From Devosia sp. ZB163 (lineage in GTDB: Bacteria > Pseudomonadota > Alphaproteobacteria > Rhizobiales > Devosiaceae): 64,000 nucleotides of DNA. Position numbers and translations under genes: made by a program. The stretch spans positions 848,331-912,330 of the forward strand of contig NZ_JAQRMY010000001.1 of assembly GCF_028613635.1 (NCBI RefSeq), given 5' to 3'. The number at the start of each line of letters is the position of its first letter. Position 1 is the first letter of the stretch. The notes under the pieces are model-generated. The model saw nothing but the letters and a program-made list of their open reading frames with translations. It did not search any database and was not told where the DNA came from. Shown piece after piece: positions 42,094-51,716 of this stretch.

Positions 42094-42770
42094 GAGCGAT
42101 CACCTGACGGATCGAGCAGTCGGGAAAACGCGGCAAGGCCCTGTGCCGGCGCTTCGCGCTGGGGTTCGGCCTCGAGAATGCGCACGATGCGTTTGGGAAA
42201 GCGGGCATGCAGCCGGTCGGCGAGGACCTGCGCGGCCTGCACGTACCCGTCGGCAACTTCGCCGGTCCGCGACAGGACGACGTCGATGCCTTTCGACGAC
42301 AGCGTGATCGTCACGCCGCCGATACTGCCTCCGAGATCGCCGAAATCGAGCGTGAGGCTGACGTTGCCCGGCGAGGTTTCGATGCCGCGCGACGTCAGGA
42401 CCTTTTCGATCCGCTCGATCATCGCATCGAGCTGCGGCGTATCCGCCACCGTCTCGGGGCGCGTGCTGGGAACGACGCCGGCTCCCGCGAGCGGAAGTCC
42501 GGCCACGGCAAGGAGGGACAATCCCTCTTCGCCCTGCGTGGCGTGCTCGCTCACGTCGCGCTCGCCGAGCGCGTGGTTGAGGCGCTGGGCGAAGGCCTGT
42601 TCGCGCTCGCCGAAAAAGTCCTGGCCGAGGCCGAACTCACCCGAGCGCATGCCGTCTCCGAGACCCGTGTCGTTCCGGCCGGCGCGGCGGTCGGCATGAT
42701 CGGGCAGTCCGCGTCGCGTCTCGGCGGCCTGCGGATCTTCGATCAGCGAGGGGCGGGGCCTGACGTCCAT
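42090..42770 (-). CDS. sctP: SctP-like needle-length/substrate-switch protein
   Basis: It has 226 residues from ATG 42770, inside the TGATG junction with sctO. The N-terminal two-thirds is polar and low-complexity. The C-terminal part (VSLTLDFGDLGGSIGGVTITLSSKG, HARFPKRIVRILEAE) is a compact alpha/beta domain like the substrate-specificity switch domain. The assignment rests mainly on place between sctO and sctQ, since SctP varies strongly. Confidence 0.7.
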   Translation of the reverse strand: MDVRPRPSLIEDPQAAETRRGLPDHADRRAGRNDTGLGDGMRSGEFGLGQDFFGEREQAFAQRLNHALGERDVSEHATQGEEGLSLLAVAGLPLAGAGVVPSTRPETVADTPQLDAMIERIEKVLTSRGIETSPGNVSLTLDFGDLGGSIGGVTITLSSKGIDVVLSRTGEVADGYVQAAQVLADRLHARFPKRIVRILEAEPQREAPAQGLAAFSRLLDPSGDRS

Positions 42771-43249
42771 CAACCGGCCCTCCGGCGCGGACGTGCGAAG
42801 AGATCCTCGACCTCGACTTCCTCGCGCCCTTCCGCAACGGCATTCGCCGCCTGCTGGAGGTTGTCGGTGATGAGCGTGAACTTGTCGCGCGCGCGTTGCG
42901 CCGCGAAGAAGGCGGCCGTAGCGGCCAGCAGTTCCTGCTCGAGCCGTGCTTCCACATGCAGCTCGCGCTCGAGTTCGTCCTTCAGCGCAGCATGGCTCTT
43001 TTCGAGTTGCACGACCCGGCCCCGCGTTTCGTCGACGGCGTCCTGTCCGATCTGGCGACCCATGATGTCGTCGTAGATGGCATCTTCGCGGGCGGCGTAG
43101 GTCCGCTGGCTTTCCGCAACGATCCGGGCCGCCTCCTCGCGCGCCAGGCGCGCCGCGTCGCGCTGCGCCCGCTTGGTCTGCATGGCCCGCTCTGCCTGCT
43201 CGAGCTTGAGGTCCTTGACGCGCAGCAGCGTCCGCATCTGCGCGATCAT
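42770..43249 (-). CDS. sctO: SctO, stalk protein
   Basis: It has 159 residues, nearly all a charged two-helix coiled coil ([40 protein letters not shown]), the shape of SctO/FliJ. It sits between sctN and sctP and overlaps both. It links the ATPase with the SctV ring. Confidence 0.85.
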   Translation of the reverse strand: MIAQMRTLLRVKDLKLEQAERAMQTKRAQRDAARLAREEAARIVAESQRTYAAREDAIYDDIMGRQIGQDAVDETRGRVVQLEKSHAALKDELERELHVEARLEQELLAATAAFFAAQRARDKFTLITDNLQQAANAVAEGREEVEVEDLFARPRRRAG

Positions 43250-44649
43250 CTGGTCAGCCCCTGGAGCTTGCCGAGCGTGGCGTCGAACGTGTCGAATTCA
43301 TCCGTGCGCTGCTGCAGGAACGCGTTGATTTCCTTGTACTTGGCGATGGCGAGATCGGCATCGGGGTCGCTGCCCTTCTTGTACTCGCCGACTTTGACCA
43401 GCAGCTCCACATCGGCATAGGTGGCGAGCCAGGAGTTCACCCGGCCGGCCATTGCGAGATGCTCGGGGGTCGTCACCGCGGTCATCACGCGGCTCTTGGA
43501 ATTGAGGATGTCGATGGCCGGGTAGTGGTTGGCACTCGCGAGCTTGCGCGACAGGATGATGTGACCATCGAGAATGGAGCGGGTCTCGTCGGCGACGGGC
43601 TCGTTCATGTCGTCGCCTTCGACCAGCACCGTGTAGAGCGCGGTGATCGAGCCCTTGTCGTTCATGCCCACCCGCTCCATCAGCTTGGGCAGGTTGGCGA
43701 AGACCGAGGGCGGGAAACCGCGGCGGGTCGGGGGCTCGCCCGCTGCCAGCCCGATCTCGCGCAGGGCGCGGGCAAAGCGCGTGACCGAATCCATGAGGAA
43801 CAGCACCCGCTTGCCCTGATCGCGGAAATACTCGGCGATCGCGGTGGCCGCGAAGGCAGCCTTGGCACGCTCCATCGAGCTCTTGTCGGAGGTCGCGCAG
43901 ACGACGACGGCGCGCGCCATCCCCTCGGGCCCGAGGTCATGCTCGATGAACTCACGCACCTCGCGGCCGCGTTCGCCGATAAGCGCGAGCACGGTCACAT
44001 CGACCGCCGCCCCCTTTACCAGCATCGAGAGGAGCGTCGACTTGCCGCCGCCCGCAGCAGCGAACACACCCATGCGCTGGCCTTCGCCACAGGTGAGGAT
44101 GCCATCGATGGCGCGGACCCCGAGCGAGAGCGGCTGGTCGATGATGCGGCGCGTCATCGGCTCGGGCGGATCCTTGTAGATCGGGTAGAACGCCTCGGGC
44201 GTGAAAGGCGTGTCCAACCCGTCGATGAAGTTACCCATGCCATCGATGACCCGGCCCATCAGGTTGGAGCCGACGGGGATCTGCTGCACGCGGCCGGTGC
44301 GGCGCACTTCGGTCTGCGGGCTCACGCCCTGCGTTTCGCCGATGGGCGAGAGTAGGGCCTCCTCGTTGAGGAAGCCGACGCATTCGGCGAGGAGCTTGCT
44401 GCCGCTGGAGCGGTTGTAGAGTTCGACGATCTCGCCCACCTGCACATCGGGCACGGCGGCATGGATGATGGTGCCCACCACCTTGCGGACGCGCCCCGTC
44501 AGCACGAAGGGAGCAAAGCCCTCGATGCCCGCCTTGAGGCGTCCCGGCAGTCCCTCGATGCGCCCGCCGATCCGGCGGCGGCGTTCGGCGAGGAGGCCCT
44601 CGATGTCCGCCGCCGTCTCGCCCAGGTCCTGCGTGTCGGCTGCGTTCAT
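43246..44649 (-). CDS. sctN: SctN, type III ATPase
   Basis: It has 467 residues. Walker A ends in GGGKSTLL (Lys203), and [38 protein letters not shown] (Walker B) and [20 protein letters not shown] follow, as in FliI/SctN ATPases. It hexamerises at the inner face, strips chaperones and unfolds cargo. The start overlaps the sctL stop (ATGA). Confidence 0.97.
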   Translation of the reverse strand: MNAADTQDLGETAADIEGLLAERRRRIGGRIEGLPGRLKAGIEGFAPFVLTGRVRKVVGTIIHAAVPDVQVGEIVELYNRSSGSKLLAECVGFLNEEALLSPIGETQGVSPQTEVRRTGRVQQIPVGSNLMGRVIDGMGNFIDGLDTPFTPEAFYPIYKDPPEPMTRRIIDQPLSLGVRAIDGILTCGEGQRMGVFAAAGGGKSTLLSMLVKGAAVDVTVLALIGERGREVREFIEHDLGPEGMARAVVVCATSDKSSMERAKAAFAATAIAEYFRDQGKRVLFLMDSVTRFARALREIGLAAGEPPTRRGFPPSVFANLPKLMERVGMNDKGSITALYTVLVEGDDMNEPVADETRSILDGHIILSRKLASANHYPAIDILNSKSRVMTAVTTPEHLAMAGRVNSWLATYADVELLVKVGEYKKGSDPDADLAIAKYKEINAFLQQRTDEFDTFDATLGKLQGLTR

Positions 44650-45296
44650 TCCGGCGCTCCGCCCTGGGCAGAAGCGGCAGCTGAACGGATGGCATCCGCC
44701 ACGATGTCCTCGAGCTCGTCGAGGTGGCGGCCGATATCGCCCTCGACCCGGCCGATCGAGGTTTCGACGATGACCTGTGGAGCAACCAGCGTCGGGTCTT
44801 CCACCACGTCCACCAGCTCGACCTCGGGGAACTCCTTCAGCAATCCACCGATGGACTCGCGCAGCTCGGCGTATTGCGCATGCGAGACACGCAGCTCGGC
44901 CTTCTTTTCGCGCCGCATCTGCTTGAGTGCGGCGCGCACGAGTATCTCCGCCTTCTCGCGGTCGCTGAAATCCTGCACCAGCCGGCGGACAGCGGTGACG
45001 ACCACATCAGCGAGCCCGGCTTCGGCATCCGCGAGCTTGCGATCGAGCAGGTCGGTTTCCGCCAGCAGCATGCGCGCGGCCTCGAGCCTGGCGAGCGTGA
45101 CGCCCTCCTCATAGCCGCGGCGCTTTTCATCTTCGTAGGCCTGCCGGGCCTCGGCAACGATCTGCCCGGCCGAGCGCTGCGCCTCGTCGACGAGCGCGGT
45201 GGCCGCCGCGATCGGTTCCACCGCTTCCTTGGGAAGCACATGCGCGCCGGCGGCGAGCGCGAAGCCGAGATCCTTCAGCCGATAGTAGCCAGCCAT
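44646..45296 (-). CDS. sctL: SctL, ATPase stator/sorting-platform protein
   Basis: It has 216 residues from ATG 45296, preceded by GGAGGAGG. A long central coiled coil ([20 protein letters not shown]) is followed by an alpha/beta C-terminal part ([22 protein letters not shown]), the FliH/SctL plan. It overlaps the end of sctK by 22 bp. It holds SctN to SctQ. Confidence 0.9.
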   Translation of the reverse strand: MAGYYRLKDLGFALAAGAHVLPKEAVEPIAAATALVDEAQRSAGQIVAEARQAYEDEKRRGYEEGVTLARLEAARMLLAETDLLDRKLADAEAGLADVVVTAVRRLVQDFSDREKAEILVRAALKQMRREKKAELRVSHAQYAELRESIGGLLKEFPEVELVDVVEDPTLVAPQVIVETSIGRVEGDIGRHLDELEDIVADAIRSAAASAQGGAPE

Positions 45297-45997
45297 GACG
45301 GCCTCCTCCTGTCGATGAGCCGGAGGAGCCGGCCGATGTCGCCGGGTTTGGCCGATGGTGCCGCGGCCGGCCGGCGATCCGGCGGCAGCCGGCGGGCAAT
45401 GAGGTCGCACAGCGCCGGTGCGACCGGCCCGATCAGGGCGAACAGCAATCCAAGGCCGGAGCCGATGAAATGGCGGCGCCCTGCGTCGGAGTCATCTTCG
45501 GCGAGTGCCGCGTGAAACTGCTGCGCGTCGCCAAGCGCAGCAAGGGAGGGGTAGAGGCCGCTCGCCTCCTGCGTGGCCAGCAGATAGGCATCGCTTCCAA
45601 GTCTGGCTCGGAGCGCGGCGCGCTCGAGCTTGCCGGTGGCGGCGAGGATATCGCGGTGAAACACCGCGCCGGCACAGAGCAATGCGAGGTCGAAGACCTC
45701 ATCGACCGGGGCGCTCAGCATGGCGATCGCAAGGCGACCCTCGGGGGCACTGGCGATCCGGGTGAAGTCCTCGCGCGAAAGCGTGGCGAGGCCCGCCGAC
45801 ACATGTCCCGCAATGGCCCGGCGCACCGGGCGGCGAAATGCGGGGTCGGCGGCAATCGCTTCCATCTCGGTTGGCGAGAGGTTCCCCAGACTCCAGTTGT
45901 CGCGGTCAAAGGTCGCGAACGGGTCGGACAGCGCCGCCGCGAGCCTGCTGAGCGTGCCTAGGACCGGATATGCCGAAGATGAGATAGCCGCGTCCAA
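45275..45997 (-). CDS. sctK: SctK, sorting-platform adapter
   Basis: It has 240 residues. It is a mainly helical protein without membrane parts (DPFATFDRDNWSLGNLSPTE). Place between sctJ and sctL and the size fit SctK/YscK, a weakly conserved adapter between SctD and SctQ. Sequence alone would leave it uncertain. Confidence 0.75.
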   Translation of the reverse strand: MDAAISSSAYPVLGTLSRLAAALSDPFATFDRDNWSLGNLSPTEMEAIAADPAFRRPVRRAIAGHVSAGLATLSREDFTRIASAPEGRLAIAMLSAPVDEVFDLALLCAGAVFHRDILAATGKLERAALRARLGSDAYLLATQEASGLYPSLAALGDAQQFHAALAEDDSDAGRRHFIGSGLGLLFALIGPVAPALCDLIARRLPPDRRPAAAPSAKPGDIGRLLRLIDRRRPSWLATIG

Positions 45998-46019
45998 TTA
46001 CTGCCCCCAAACGATGCGA

Positions 46020-46871
46020 TCAGGACGGCTCGAGCGCCGTTCCCTCGGCGTTTGCACCCAGCTGACTGCCCGCTGTTCTCGGCCGCCGCCGCCTGAACAG
46101 CAGGACCGCCGCCGCGATCACGAGGGCGAGCAGCCCCACGATTGCGCCGCCCGCGACGTAGACGATGGTCCAGAACATCGGCAGGTTGGCCTCCCGCACG
46201 CCCAGCCCCTGGATGACGTCGACCACGCGCTCCTCATTGGCGACCGGCGCGATCTCGGTCGGCGATGCCTCGGTGAGCACAACCGTGACCGCATTGTAGA
46301 GCAGCCCCTCGATCGAGCTCGAGACGAGCCGCCTGATCTGCGGGACCAGGAACTCGAGATCGACATTGGCCTCGTGCTTGATGAACACCGCCGCAGAGGA
46401 CGGCACTACCGGCTTGCCGAGCTGCGGCTCCTCGGGCAGCACCACATGCACGCGCGCCGTGACCACGCCGTCGATTTCGGACAGGGTCTGCGCGACTTCC
46501 TCGCCAAGCGCATAGATGTAGCGGACGCGCTCCTCGAAGGGCGAGGAGATGATGCCCGATTTCTGGAACACGGTTCCGATGGAGTCGCGCGTGCTCTTGG
46601 GAAATCCCTTGGCCGTGAGCACGGCGATGGACCGCACCATGTCGCTCTGCTCGACCCGGACCTGGAACCCTTCGCCGACCTGGGCCTTCTCGGCCACGAT
46701 GCTGGAGGACATCAGCACCGCCAGCATCTGGTTGGCTTCCACCTCGCTCAGGTTGGAGTAGAGGTCCACCTTGCAGGCGGCGAGCACGAGGCACGCCAAC
46801 ACAGCCCCGAGCTTCAGGGCACGCGTCGCGTGGCCGGCGAAATGATCGAGCAGATGCGCCACTACCCTCAC
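46020..46871 (-). CDS. sctJ: SctJ, inner-ring lipoprotein
   Basis: It has 283 residues. The lipobox L30-A-A-Cys33 marks a lipoprotein. Two ring-building domains follow (YSNLSEVEANQMLAVL, RVHVVLPEEPQLGKP), then a membrane helix near residues 232-258 and a short basic tail. These are the features of SctJ/FliF. It overlaps sctI by four bases. Confidence 0.95.
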   Translation of the reverse strand: MRVVAHLLDHFAGHATRALKLGAVLACLVLAACKVDLYSNLSEVEANQMLAVLMSSSIVAEKAQVGEGFQVRVEQSDMVRSIAVLTAKGFPKSTRDSIGTVFQKSGIISSPFEERVRYIYALGEEVAQTLSEIDGVVTARVHVVLPEEPQLGKPVVPSSAAVFIKHEANVDLEFLVPQIRRLVSSSIEGLLYNAVTVVLTEASPTEIAPVANEERVVDVIQGLGVREANLPMFWTIVYVAGGAIVGLLALVIAAAVLLFRRRRPRTAGSQLGANAEGTALEPS

Positions 46872-47347
46872 TGGCCTTTCATCAGGGTATCGAGCGCCTG
46901 CGTCGTCTTGCCGGTGAGCTTGGAGCTGATGTCGACCAGCAGAGTGAAGTTGGCCACCTCCATCTGCATGGCCATCATCGTTCCCGCATTGACCGTCTCT
47001 TTGCTCATCAGTTCTGCGATACGCGCTTCGCGCACGTCGAACACGCCGCGCAGCTGCTGCATGCCATCGAGGATCATGTCGCCGGCGCTTGGCGCCGACT
47101 CCGTCGGGACGCCATCGAGACCGAGGCCCTGTCGCGCCCGCTCCGTAGCCCCCGCATCGGTTGCGGTGGCGGGCGGCGTCACGGACGGAACCGGCCCGGC
47201 CTGGGCAACATCGATCCGAGCCGCCTCGTTGGTCTGGCGGGCAAGAGCCTGTTCGAACGCATCGATCCGGGCGACCGGAACGGGCGCTTCGACGCTGGTG
47301 GTGACTAAGGGCAAACCATTGGCAGGCAATACGACGGGCGCAACCAT
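46868..47347 (-). CDS. sctI: SctI, inner rod protein
   Basis: It has 159 residues. The first 90 are Ala/Pro-rich and flexible. The C-terminal part (ETVNAGTMMAMQMEVANFTLLVDISSKLTGKTTQALDTLM) matches the SctI/PrgJ end, shown here in key blocks only. It heads the leftward core operon and should be an early substrate that forms the rod inside the export gate. Confidence 0.85.
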   Translation of the reverse strand: MVAPVVLPANGLPLVTTSVEAPVPVARIDAFEQALARQTNEAARIDVAQAGPVPSVTPPATATDAGATERARQGLGLDGVPTESAPSAGDMILDGMQQLRGVFDVREARIAELMSKETVNAGTMMAMQMEVANFTLLVDISSKLTGKTTQALDTLMKGQ

Positions 47348-47425
47348 TCTCTGTATTCCCCCAGAACTGGCGACCTAGCTAACGTCTATTACTATCTTGG
47401 CTGTTATGGAAAGGCATTTGACGCG

Positions 47426-47450
47426 TGGCCGGATGCAATAATCCGGGCCA
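47426..47450 (-). terminator. Hairpin between sctG-like gene and sctI
   Basis: TGGCCGGAT and ATCCGGGCCA pair with one bulged G around GCAATA. It lies just after the stop of the 47456 gene and about 80 bp before sctI. It could end transcription of the upstream gene or act as an attenuator. The remaining stretch up to 47348 is AT-rich and may carry the sctI promoter. Confidence 0.4.
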
Positions 47451-47455
47451 GTCCG

Positions 47456-47824
47456 TCAGTCGGGCAATCCCTGGAGTGCTGCAGTTGCTAGCTCGACGAA
47501 GGCGCCGTCGGAAGACGTCCGCAGCACGCGCTGCAGGATAGCCTGCGCTTCCGCCTTGTCGCCCCGCCGCGCCAGCGCGAGCCCCAGATAGCTGAGGGTG
47601 GCATCGCTGGGCGGCAACGCCCGCAATATCGCAATGGCGCCATCGAGTTCGCCGCGCGCCATGTGAACCAGCGCACGCCCGAGCGGCCCGGCCTCCTGAC
47701 CGGGACGGGCAGCGGCAATGCCTTTGAAAATGGCGTCGGCCTGTCCGTCGAGGCCGGCCGAGAGGGCAATGAAGCCGATCTCGGTCAACAGCCGCGTATC
47801 CTCGGTTTCTAGTAGATCGTCCAA
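47456..47824 (-). CDS. sctG: SctG-like TPR protein (needle co-chaperone)
   Basis: It has 122 residues from TTG 47824. A longer frame from TTG 47878 adds an Arg-rich start that looks non-native. Helical TPR pairs (EIGFIALSAGLDGQADAIFK, PSDATLSYLGLALARRGDKA) and the length match YscG/PscG, which hold the needle protein with SctE-type co-chaperones. No needle gene lies next to it in this window. Confidence 0.6.
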   Translation of the reverse strand: MDDLLETEDTRLLTEIGFIALSAGLDGQADAIFKGIAAARPGQEAGPLGRALVHMARGELDGAIAILRALPPSDATLSYLGLALARRGDKAEAQAILQRVLRTSSDGAFVELATAALQGLPD

Positions 47825-47887
47825 ACTACCACCCCGACATCGAACCAAAACAATAGTGTGGCGCCGCCGCTCCGGCAACGCCCGCCG

Positions 47888-48493
47888 TCAGCCCAGATGC
47901 ATCAGCAGCAATGCACGCTGGGCAAGCTGCAGTTCCGGCCTGAACTCCGGCCGGCGCCGCGCGATGCGGGATGCGGACGCAAGCCAGGCCTGTGCGGCCG
48001 ACCGATTGCCCTGGGCAAGTTCGACAATGCCCGCGAGGCTGCAGGCGCGTGGATGCCTTTCCTCGGAATCGATATTGGCGGCAACGAGGGCTGCGGCGAG
48101 GTCCATCCGCGCCGCGCGCGTCGCAAGTACCGCAAGCGCGAGGAGCCCGGCGGCAGCGCCTCCCGGCATACCCGCGAGAACGCAGAGCACACCGGTTGCG
48201 TCGGCAGTGTCCCCGTCGCCATCGAGACGCAGCGCAAGCCCGTAGAGGCCGTTCTCGTCCGCACTGGCAGCACCGACGATGGCGGAAATTCTGTCGATGG
48301 CTTCGGTCTCGTCGCCCAGCATGGCCAGTGCGGCCCTCGCCGCGGCATCATGCTTCGCGTCATGGCGCAGCGCGGCCAGGCTCGATGCCACATCTTCGCG
48401 GGTCGCGCGGTCGACACTGACGGACGGCGGGACGGCGGGGAGGGCTGCAGAGACTTCGGCGCGCGGCCCATCTGCCGCGGAAACTGGCTTCAT
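47888..48493 (-). CDS. TPR-like helical protein of the secretion island
   Basis: It has 201 residues from ATG 48493. Alternating helices rich in Ala and Leu (GAASADENGLYGLALRLDG, GLLALAVLATRAARMDLAAAL, CSLAGIVELAQGNRSAAQAW) form about four TPR-type pairs. It is upstream of the SctG-like gene and probably co-transcribed. A chaperone or scaffold role is likely; the client is unknown. Confidence 0.55.
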   Translation of the reverse strand: MKPVSAADGPRAEVSAALPAVPPSVSVDRATREDVASSLAALRHDAKHDAAARAALAMLGDETEAIDRISAIVGAASADENGLYGLALRLDGDGDTADATGVLCVLAGMPGGAAAGLLALAVLATRAARMDLAAALVAANIDSEERHPRACSLAGIVELAQGNRSAAQAWLASASRIARRRPEFRPELQLAQRALLLMHLG

Positions 48494-48663
48494 CGTGAAC
48501 TCTTGGGATGATTCCCATGCGGAGCGAAAGCTGCAACCGCACCTCAATCTAGCGCGGCCTCGATCCGGCCCTGTGCCGTATGACACACCGGGCCGACTTG
48601 ACCTCTCCTAAGAGTCAGCCTGCGGGCATGGGTGTTCGACCTTGCCTCGCGATGGGCAATTGC

Positions 48664-48981
48664 ATGAGCGACGCAGAAAGAGCAACCGGCATCGGACCTG
48701 CGGACATCCCCCGTTCCCCCGGAACGGATGAGGCCGAGGCCGTGTTCGCGGCGATGCAGGCAAGGCTCGACGAGATCATGAAGCTGCCGATTGTCCGCGA
48801 CGATGCCGTTGCGCGCGGGCTGCTCGACGACATGGCGCGCGCCGGTGCCATGGACGACATCGTGGTCCTGCTGGACCAGCTCGATGCGCGGGTCACGCTG
48901 CTGCTCAGGCGGAAGGGCGCACCGGCGCCATCTGCCGCCGATCGCCGCGAACGCGCGTCACGCACTTTGCTGAGACTCTAG
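48664..48981 (+). CDS. Small helical protein upstream of the tip gene
   Basis: It has 105 residues from ATG 48664. A flexible start is followed by two helices (EAVFAAMQARLDEIMKLPIVRD, ARGLLDDMARAGAMDDIVVLL). In Ysc systems LcrG lies just before the tip gene. This protein holds the same place and a similar size, but its sequence does not let me claim homology. It opens the rightward operon. Confidence 0.5.
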   Translation: MSDAERATGIGPADIPRSPGTDEAEAVFAAMQARLDEIMKLPIVRDDAVARGLLDDMARAGAMDDIVVLLDQLDARVTLLLRRKGAPAPSAADRRERASRTLLRL

Positions 48982-48998
48982 GGGGCAGGGAACAGACG

Positions 48999-51320
48999 AT
49001 GGCGATCACGAGCTACTGGAGCACGGCCCCCAGCCTCAGCACGACGTCGACGATACGGCCGGGAGAACCCGGCCCGACGCCGCCGGCAACGGAGGATCTT
49101 GCCCTCACGAAGTTCATGAACTGGTCGCTGGCCGACCAGATCGCCTACATCAAGGCCAAGGGAACCGGGGGCAGCCCAACCACGGCCTACAGCGTCAACA
49201 TCGGTCCCACCGCCACCGCGATCTCGGTGACCTATACCCACCCGGCGGGGCCGCTGGTGTTCTCGGATCCCACCCAGCTCCCCGATCCCGCACTTGTCAG
49301 CCCCAACGACTTCCTGGTCTGGACGCGGGAAAGCCAGATTGCCTACATCCAGAGCAAGGGCGGGGGGCCCGTCTATCTGGGGGCCGTCGCCCCCAACGGC
49401 ACCAAGGCCGAGATCGTGCCCAACGGCGCCCTGCAGCTGCGGGTGGGGACGAGCACAGGCGAGGCCTTCTCCGTTTCGGACGCCGGGCGCGCGGCGCTGC
49501 AAAGCGAGAAGGACAAGCCGCCCGCGTCCCTCGATCCCAAGATATTCCTCGCCTGGCGGCCGGAGGATCGGCAGGCCTACGTCACCAGTTGGGGCACCGG
49601 CGATCCCAAATCAGTTACTGTTGGCCCAGGAACGCCGAAGATCTACGCCGAGGCGATGAGCAATGTCTCGGTAGGCGCCGGCGTCATCCAGCGCACGTCC
49701 GGCGACTATGAGCCAAAGCCCTATCACCACCTTTCGGGGAGCGCCGGCGGCACCCCTTCCCCCGTCATTACGACCAGTGCCGAATGGCTGTTCCCCTCGC
49801 TCGACGGCGATGAGTTCAAGCTGCCGGTCGCGGAACGGCCGGCCGAATTCTACACCGCCCCTTCGGCGCTTCCCGGGCCGTCCGCGTTCACCGACGATGC
49901 CACCATCCCGCCCGGCCTCACCAAGGAGCAGAAGTCCGACGCGGCGAAGAAGGCCTTCATCTCGAGCTTCATGGGTTGGCATTCGGCCTATCAGCTCGAG
50001 TACATCAAGACCCATGGCACCGGCGACCCCAAGGTCCTCAGTATCTTCGGCAGTGTCCCCGCAGGTGTGTCGCTGCTCACGGCGGTAGTGTCGCCCAGCG
50101 ATCCGACCAAGCATTTCATCGTCCAGTCGCTCGACAAGGCCGCCATCGCCCGCATGACAATGGCCGAGCAGGCAGCCGTCGTGGGGACTGCCGCCTTTGC
50201 CGCGGTGGCGGCGAGCCTGGGACTGGCTACGGTGGGCGCCGCGAGCCTCAAAGCGTACGGAGCGAACCTTAATGGGGGCGCCCATACCCCCACTTATTCG
50301 GCCGGCACGGCTGTTAGCCCGGTTGACTATATCTACGAGCTGAAGAGCGCCATCGCCAACACCAGGGCGCCCAACAAGGGCAACGACTACCTGCCTGTGC
50401 CCGCCCAGGATACGTTCATCGACCAGCTCGTGATCCTCGAGCGGCAGATAATGAACTCCGCCATCGTGTCCCCGGCCGATATCAAGAAGAAGGTTGACGA
50501 GCTGCGCGAGCGCTTCAACCGGCTGTTCGCCTTCTACAACGTCAAGGAGGAGACCCCGCGGGGCGAGGTGATGGGGAACCCTGCCAACACGACGGTCACA
50601 GTCTACACCGACGTCATCAGCCAGAAGGGCGACCTGACCGGGATCAACCGCGGCTATGCGGTCTTCCTCGCGCAGGAAGAGCGCATCGCCGAACTCGCCA
50701 AGGCGCGCGAGAAACTCGTTGCGGACAATGGTATCTTCAACGGCAAGAACCTCGACGTTCCCTATCTCGTCTACAAGTTCCAGAGCCTCTACAATCTCTC
50801 GCTTGAGGCGGAGGTCGTCGCCGAGACCGAACAGGTCAACCAGCAGAACGACCTGCTCAAGACCTATGCGGCCATCCAGGATATCATCAACCAGACCCTG
50901 GCCCGCTTCACCAAGGCGGACGCGACCACGGGCGGGGTGCTCGGCAAGTCGGTAGACGAGACGCCCAGCCTCACCGTAGATGAGATGATGCTTCTGTCCA
51001 TGTTCGAGAACAATCTGGGGACCGGCCAGAAGCATCCACTGGAAGTGCTGAAGTCGATCAGCAGGCCGCTCGCCAGTTTTTTCAAGCACGTCCCCGGCAA
51101 CGACCAGAACTACGACGTGGAGCAATACACCCACACCCAGTGGACCGCCTACGGCACGCGCCTTTCCGAGACGGTGACGATCATCAACCAGAACAGCCAG
51201 ATACAGATGAACGACATCAACTCGCTGGACAAGGAGCGCAACCGCCACTTCGAACTCGCCAACAATGCGCTCTCGAAGATGGCGGACATCATCGCCAACA
51301 TCTCGCGCGCCGGCGGCTGA
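48999..51320 (+). CDS. Large putative needle-tip/translocator-associated protein
   Basis: It has 773 residues. Four N-terminal repeats (residues 39-58, 105-123, 183-202 and 324-344) follow F-x-x-W-x4-QxAYIxxxGTGDP. A hydrophobic stretch lies near 390-425 (AAVVGTAAFAAVAASLGLATVGAA). Two long coiled-coil parts fill 450-773. The end (SQIQMNDINSLDKERNRHFEL..ALSKMADIIANI) resembles the C-terminal helix of tip proteins such as LcrV and IpaD. The place before sctX, sctY, the chaperone and the translocators agrees. Most tip proteins have 300-350 residues, so this is unusually large. Confidence 0.55.
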   Translation: MAITSYWSTAPSLSTTSTIRPGEPGPTPPATEDLALTKFMNWSLADQIAYIKAKGTGGSPTTAYSVNIGPTATAISVTYTHPAGPLVFSDPTQLPDPALVSPNDFLVWTRESQIAYIQSKGGGPVYLGAVAPNGTKAEIVPNGALQLRVGTSTGEAFSVSDAGRAALQSEKDKPPASLDPKIFLAWRPEDRQAYVTSWGTGDPKSVTVGPGTPKIYAEAMSNVSVGAGVIQRTSGDYEPKPYHHLSGSAGGTPSPVITTSAEWLFPSLDGDEFKLPVAERPAEFYTAPSALPGPSAFTDDATIPPGLTKEQKSDAAKKAFISSFMGWHSAYQLEYIKTHGTGDPKVLSIFGSVPAGVSLLTAVVSPSDPTKHFIVQSLDKAAIARMTMAEQAAVVGTAAFAAVAASLGLATVGAASLKAYGANLNGGAHTPTYSAGTAVSPVDYIYELKSAIANTRAPNKGNDYLPVPAQDTFIDQLVILERQIMNSAIVSPADIKKKVDELRERFNRLFAFYNVKEETPRGEVMGNPANTTVTVYTDVISQKGDLTGINRGYAVFLAQEERIAELAKAREKLVADNGIFNGKNLDVPYLVYKFQSLYNLSLEAEVVAETEQVNQQNDLLKTYAAIQDIINQTLARFTKADATTGGVLGKSVDETPSLTVDEMMLLSMFENNLGTGQKHPLEVLKSISRPLASFFKHVPGNDQNYDVEQYTHTQWTAYGTRLSETVTIINQNSQIQMNDINSLDKERNRHFELANNALSKMADIIANISRAGG

Positions 51321-51329
51321 GGCTGAGCG

Positions 51330-51716
51330 ATGGTCGACCGGATCAGGAACCTCGATGTCGGGCTCGAGCGCATCACCCAGTGGGATGTCGGCGACGAGTT
51401 CCATCTGCCTGTCGAAGGCAAGGCCGCACCGGCCTTCCTGCCGCAGTATCGGCCGCTCGACGAGGTGCTGCGCCGGCCCTCGCTCGACGAGCGCCTGCCC
51501 GACCTGCTGCAGCCGGCCGATCTCGATCCCGGCCTGCTCGACGCCGCGGCGCTCACCGCGACGCGGCAGGACCTGGTGACCCTGTTCAGCCGCAGCGCGC
51601 GTGACGCGCGCGGCGCGGCGGCCGAAACGTTCGAGCGGGCGGCGCGGCTGCTCGAGGCCGATGTCGGGCTCGATGCTGAAGTGCGCACCGCGCTTGCCGC
51701 ATTGCTGCGCGGATGA
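51330..51716 (+). CDS. sctX: SctX, early secretion substrate
   Basis: It has 128 residues. The plan agrees with YscX: an N-terminal half with VGLERITQWDVGDEFHLP, a Pro-rich middle, then helices TRQDLVTLFSRSARDA and FERAARLLEADVGLDAEVRTALAALL. It overlaps the SctY gene by four bases, and in known systems these two proteins form a complex needed for SctV-dependent export. Confidence 0.7.
   Translation: MVDRIRNLDVGLERITQWDVGDEFHLPVEGKAAPAFLPQYRPLDEVLRRPSLDERLPDLLQPADLDPGLLDAAALTATRQDLVTLFSRSARDARGAAAETFERAARLLEADVGLDAEVRTALAALLRG

Noticed and set aside
47433-47452. A sigma-54-like box (TGGCCC..TTGC) upstream of sctI on the minus strand
   Set aside because: The distance between GG and GC is 11 bases instead of the strict 10, and the sequence is part of a hairpin.
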